Shown here: piece by piece, positions 5,959-8,675 of the stretch
Layout of the letters: each line of letters begins with the position of its first letter
Numbering within the stretch: the first letter of the stretch is position 1
Origin: Saprospiraceae bacterium
Lineage (GTDB): Bacteria > Bacteroidota > Bacteroidia > Chitinophagales > Saprospiraceae
DNA length: 8,675 bases
Direction of reading: 5' to 3'
Assembly: GCA_027009605.1 (NCBI GenBank)
Contig: JALVCY010000513.1
Coordinates: forward strand, 1-8,675
Program-made: the position numbers and the translations under genes
Notes under the pieces: generated by a model
Told to the model about the DNA's origin: nothing
What the model saw: only the letters and a program-made list of their open reading frames with translations
Databases searched by the model: none

Positions 5959-6801
5959 ATGACAAAAAAGAGCGAAAACACAGTAAGCGAAGGAATAAAA
6001 CGAGTTGTTTCTGAATTGATGGATAGGGTTATGAATAAGGTTTTGGTAACAGATCCATTTATAAAGGAAAAACACCATTCAAGTAAACCTCTTTATGCCG
6101 CACTTGTTCCCGATGAGATTTTTAAAGGATCACATTTTGAAAGACGGTTTGTAACTCCTTTTGGTGGTGTGTGGGAGAAACTGGCTCACGTTGTTGCAAA
6201 TGAATATCACGGAGATTGCTCAATGGGACATCTCATTAATGGAGAAGTTAATAGTGGTAGATTAAAAAGAATTCAAGAGATACTTAACAGGCTTGAACAC
6301 AAAAAGAAAGGAATAGATAAAGTTGAGCCTAATTGGGAAGAAGAGCTAAAATACATTTTAAAAGGCAAAGGGAAACCCATTCCCACAACTGTTGTTTGTG
6401 ATATCTTTATAGACAGTAAGAAAACAGGGAAGAAATATGCTTTTGAAATAAAAGCACCACTTCCAAATAGTGACCAAACCAAAGTCAGTAAAGAGAAAAT
6501 GTTTAAACTAATGGCAATGGAGCCGCAGAAGGTTGATTTTTCTTATTTCGCTTTAGCATATAATCCCTACGGTAAAAAAGAAGATTACAATTGGAGTTTC
6601 CCTCTAAGATGGTTTAATATGCAAAATGATGCCTCTGTTTTAATTGGTAATGAATTTTGGGAATTGATTGGCGGGAAAGGAACATATAAAAATTTTGTTA
6701 CCGAAATCAACAAATTAGGTTTGGAGTACCGAGAACGTATCTATAAAGAGTTTTTAGGAATAGAACCACCCGAAGGATACAAAGACATTAAACTTCAATA
6801 A
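5959..6801 (+). CDS. TdeIII-family type II restriction endonuclease
   Basis: This 280-residue nuclease would cut unmethylated DNA in partnership with the methyltransferase that follows. It resembles the TdeIII family (relatives TdeIII and MjaII, which I recall as GGNCC cutters); specificity here is an inference by family. The PD-(D/E)xK centre is visible as VVCDIFI with Asp148 and YAFEIKAPLPN with Glu163 and Lys165. The adjacent SDQTKVSKEK (171-180) and the aromatic YNPYGKKEDYNWSFPLRWFNM (201-221) are family signatures. WEKLA (72-76) supplies a likely N-terminal helix glutamate. Full length with no frameshift, so probably active. The stop lies 11 bp before the methyltransferase ATG. Base composition is far more AT-rich than the genes on the left, suggesting acquisition by transfer. 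No controller (C) protein gene is visible. Confidence 0.82.
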   Translation: MTKKSENTVSEGIKRVVSELMDRVMNKVLVTDPFIKEKHHSSKPLYAALVPDEIFKGSHFERRFVTPFGGVWEKLAHVVANEYHGDCSMGHLINGEVNSGRLKRIQEILNRLEHKKKGIDKVEPNWEEELKYILKGKGKPIPTTVVCDIFIDSKKTGKKYAFEIKAPLPNSDQTKVSKEKMFKLMAMEPQKVDFSYFALAYNPYGKKEDYNWSFPLRWFNMQNDASVLIGNEFWELIGGKGTYKNFVTEINKLGLEYRERIYKEFLGIEPPEGYKDIKLQ

Positions 6802-6812
6802 AAGTAGATGAT

Positions 6813-8336
6813 ATGAAAAACAAGTTCGCTTTTATTGACTTATTTTCAGGTATTGGAGGCTTTTATATAGCTTTAACCAAAAATGGAGGAAAATGTATCA
6901 ACTTTAGTGAAATAAACAAAGATGCTATTAATGCCTATTGTGAAAATCATAACGAAAGTATTGAAAGTAATTTAGGCGATATTACAAAAATAAATGAACT
7001 GCCGGAACACGATATTCTTACCGCCGGTGTTCCTTGTCAAAGTTGGTCAATTGCAGGAAAAAATTTAGGTTTTGATGATGATAGAGGTCAATTGTGGAAT
7101 GACACTATTTTTTTATTAAAACAATCTCAGCCAAAAGCATTTATTTTTGAAAACGTAAAAGGTTTAGTTGACCCAAGGAACAAAGAATCATTTTCATATA
7201 TTTTAGACAGAATTAAACAAGCAGGATATTTTGCAAAGTATTTTGTTATCAATTCATTTGACTATGGCGTTCCTCAAAATAGAATTCGTGTTTATATTGT
7301 TGGTTTTAAAGAAAAAAAGCATTTGGATAAGTTTAGATTACCCAAACCATTTGAAAACAAAGTAAAACTCGCAGATATTTTGGGTGTTGAATTGCCTAAA
7401 ACAAAAGAAAATAATATCGTTCAAAAAGATTTATTTGGCAATCCGGTTTTGACTAAACAAATGAGTCTTTCAAGTAAAAATGGCTTTAACGATTACTTTT
7501 TATTTAACGATTTGCGAAATGGACATACGACTATCCATTCTTGGGATATTTTAGAAACAACAGAAAGACAGAAAGAAATTTGCTTACTCCTATTAAGAAA
7601 TAGACGGAAAAGTCAATTTGGGAAATTAGACGGCAATCCGCTTTCCTTAAAACATTTTAAATCGCTAGATGCTTCAATAACTAAAAAAGAATTGTCAGAA
7701 TTAGTGAAATTGGGCATTTTAAAAGAAGAGGAGTATCAATTTAGAATAAATGATTTTGAAGAATCTGAATTAACCGAAAACGAATTAGAGATTATTTCAA
7801 AACAATCTAATGCCAATCTATTTATTGACGATCTAAAAACTCACCGGCCTTTAAAACTAAAAAAAATATCAATAAAAACCACTTTAGAATCCTTAAAAGA
7901 AAAAAATATCATTGAGTGTTCGGAAACTAGATACGATTTTAAAAATACAAAAATTAGTAGTGGATTATTTGGTGTTAATAGAGTTTTTTTACCAACATCA
8001 GACGTATTTCCTACGCTGGTAGCAAGTGATACAAACGATTATGTAACATTAAAAACATTAAAAAAGGAAAATCACAACGATTACAAAAATGATTTTTTAG
8101 ATAAAGTCTATTTCTCAAACAATTATAGAAAAATAACTAAAGAAGAGGCTTGTGCTATCCAAGGCTTCCCAAAAAACTTTATACTGCCGGAATCAAGACC
8201 AAGATGGATGAAACTAATTGGAAATAGTGTATCTGTTTCTGTAATTGATATGCTTGTAAAATCAATCATTAAAACAGGAGTTTTTAATAAAAAAGAAAAA
8301 AAACTTAGAACAGAGAAAGTAACGGAAAATATATAG
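6813..8336 (+). CDS. C5-cytosine DNA methyltransferase of the type II system
   Basis: This 507-residue protein transfers a methyl group from S-adenosylmethionine to carbon 5 of cytosine, protecting host sites from the preceding endonuclease. The motifs appear in order: motif I DLFSGIGGF (9-17), motif IV GVPCQSWSIAGK with catalytic Cys75, motif VI ENV (113-115), motif VIII QNRIRV (155-160), motif IX RKITKEEACAIQGFP (439-453) and motif X GNSV (470-473). The gap between VIII and IX is about 280 residues, well above the usual target-recognition region. It contains stretches that look like winged helices: roughly 245-320 (with ITKKELSELVKLGILKEEEYQF) and 335-390, before the VFPTLVAS lead-in to motif IX. 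GGNCC specificity is only inferred from the partner. One 60-base line inside the gene (7081-7140) has 18 G/C, against 31 for a line in the dynamin gene (4981-5040). All catalytic motifs are intact. Confidence 0.92.
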   Translation: MKNKFAFIDLFSGIGGFYIALTKNGGKCINFSEINKDAINAYCENHNESIESNLGDITKINELPEHDILTAGVPCQSWSIAGKNLGFDDDRGQLWNDTIFLLKQSQPKAFIFENVKGLVDPRNKESFSYILDRIKQAGYFAKYFVINSFDYGVPQNRIRVYIVGFKEKKHLDKFRLPKPFENKVKLADILGVELPKTKENNIVQKDLFGNPVLTKQMSLSSKNGFNDYFLFNDLRNGHTTIHSWDILETTERQKEICLLLLRNRRKSQFGKLDGNPLSLKHFKSLDASITKKELSELVKLGILKEEEYQFRINDFEESELTENELEIISKQSNANLFIDDLKTHRPLKLKKISIKTTLESLKEKNIIECSETRYDFKNTKISSGLFGVNRVFLPTSDVFPTLVASDTNDYVTLKTLKKENHNDYKNDFLDKVYFSNNYRKITKEEACAIQGFPKNFILPESRPRWMKLIGNSVSVSVIDMLVKSIIKTGVFNKKEKKLRTEKVTENI

Positions 8337-8420
8337 AGCCGAACACCGTTGATGAAAGGTAAATGATTAGGTCAATTGCAAAAATTTTGGCCGTACTTGA
8401 ACAAACTAATGGTAGCCCCC

Positions 8421-8452
8421 TTTGCAAAGATAAGGTTATAGCATTATCTTTG
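8421..8452 (+). promoter_or_regulatory. strong Bacteroidota promoter after the methyltransferase
   Basis: TTTG at 8421-8424 and TATCTTTG at 8445-8452 are separated by 20 bp, a full match to the -33/-7 promoter pattern. Transcription would start near 8459, about 40 nt before the ATG at 8499. It is the best-formed plus-strand promoter in the window and points at the gene that leaves the right edge. The spacer 8337-8420 shows no gene. Confidence 0.65.
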
Positions 8453-8453
8453 C
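8424..8453. promoter_or_regulatory. perfect 10-bp inverted repeat overlapping the promoter
   Basis: GCAAAGATAA (8424-8433) and TTATCTTTGC (8444-8453) are exact reverse complements separated by 10 bp. The right arm contains the -7 element and the left arm abuts the -33 element, so a dimeric regulator bound here would block the promoter. The arms are centred 20 bp apart, about two helical turns, as for a classic operator. No candidate regulator is encoded in the window. Confidence 0.5.
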
Positions 8454-8498
8454 GAAAGCATTGTGTAACTCATTCTTTAACAACATAATGAATGGAAC

Positions 8499-8675
8499 AT
8501 GAAAGGCGTTGCTTATCCTATTTTTAAATGGTTTCTCCTATCTTTTATTTTTTGTAACTGTTTAGGTACCCACTATTTTGGTCAAAAAATGCCCTTTTTG
8601 CGCCTGTTTTTGCTAAAATTTTTTCACGTAGCCCAGCTACGCTTCAAAAATTGTAGCTTCAACATCCACAAAAAT
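8499..8675 (+). CDS. possible 5' end of a short secreted or membrane protein gene (partial)
   Basis: An ATG at 8499 opens a frame of 59 codons with no stop before the window edge. The first residues, MKGVAYPIFKWFLLSFIFCN, look like a signal peptide or a single membrane segment, with a possible processing site a little later near THYFGQ. A good promoter lies about 50 bp upstream. The later part is translated through a repeat-like hairpin (8617-8652) and is rich in Phe, Lys and Leu, which looks like non-coding sequence. A 4-codon mini-frame (ATG at 8488) ends in a TGA overlapping this ATG. It may be a real gene start whose body lies outside, a truncated remnant, or chance. I recognise no family. 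Confidence 0.3.
   Translation, partial: MKGVAYPIFKWFLLSFIFCNCLGTHYFGQKMPFLRLFLLKFFHVAQLRFKNCSFNIHKN
8617..8652. repeat. hairpin of a probable dispersed intergenic repeat
   Basis: The core CGTAGC-CCA-GCTACG (8627-8641) is a perfect 6-bp stem with a 3-base loop. It is enclosed by AATTTTT (8617-8623) and AAAAATT (8646-8652), which also pair, with a small internal loop between the helices. The structured AT/GC pattern resembles repeat units scattered through Saprospiria-type genomes (impression from memory). It continues to or beyond the right edge, so its limits are unknown. Confidence 0.5.

Noticed and set aside
5959..8336. Depletion of GGNCC sites as evidence of restriction specificity
   Set aside because: I noticed no GGNCC in this block, but it is so AT-rich that none is expected, and several occur in the left-hand genes (for example GGACC near 5650). 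It is not informative.

Overview
The window looks like a chromosomal segment from a Bacteroidota bacterium, most likely of the Saprospiria/Lewinella type. Three things point that way. Several promoters match the Bacteroidota -7 element TAnnTTTG. There is a PorT-type outer-membrane beta-barrel protein with a typical signal peptide. The intergenic spaces carry the repeat-rich filler familiar from that lineage. The lineage is an inference from style, not a database match.

Layout. Positions 1-300 hold no gene. They contain short AACCACGAAATACACGA repeats, then an array of TTGAAC-flanked mini-hairpins. A plus-strand outer-membrane protein follows (348-974). A convergent intergenic region with three stem-loops (1021-1130) separates it from a large minus-strand gene (1132-3060) that fuses a GCS2-type carboxylate-amine/glutamate-cysteine ligase to two C-terminal CBS domains. 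A second repeat-filled gap (3061-3371) contains a duplicated 16-bp motif, each copy followed by a hairpin and AAGGCC. Upstream lies a two-gene minus-strand unit: a WbqC-family protein (5101-5694, possibly extended to 5829) and, 10 bp after it, a bacterial dynamin-like GTPase (3372-5090). A strong promoter sits at 5855-5886.

From 5925 onward, in the opposite direction, is a two-gene type II restriction-modification system: a TdeIII-family endonuclease (5959-6801) and, 11 bp later, a C5-cytosine methyltransferase (6813-8336). This block is markedly more AT-rich than the genes to its left, consistent with horizontal acquisition. After it comes a well-formed promoter overlapped by a perfect 10-bp inverted repeat (8421-8453), an open frame that runs off the window (8499 onward), and another hairpin-bearing repeat-like stretch (8617-8652).

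Functionally, the restriction pair should act together, with the methyltransferase protecting the host from the nuclease, probably at GGNCC by family analogy. The WbqC-like protein and the dynamin are probably co-transcribed. The ligase-CBS fusion suggests a ligase controlled by an adenine-nucleotide ligand. I see no clearly novel multi-gene defence system. The least ordinary items are the covarying mini-hairpin array, the ligase-CBS fusion, the WbqC-dynamin pair, and the operator-like inverted repeat in the last promoter.
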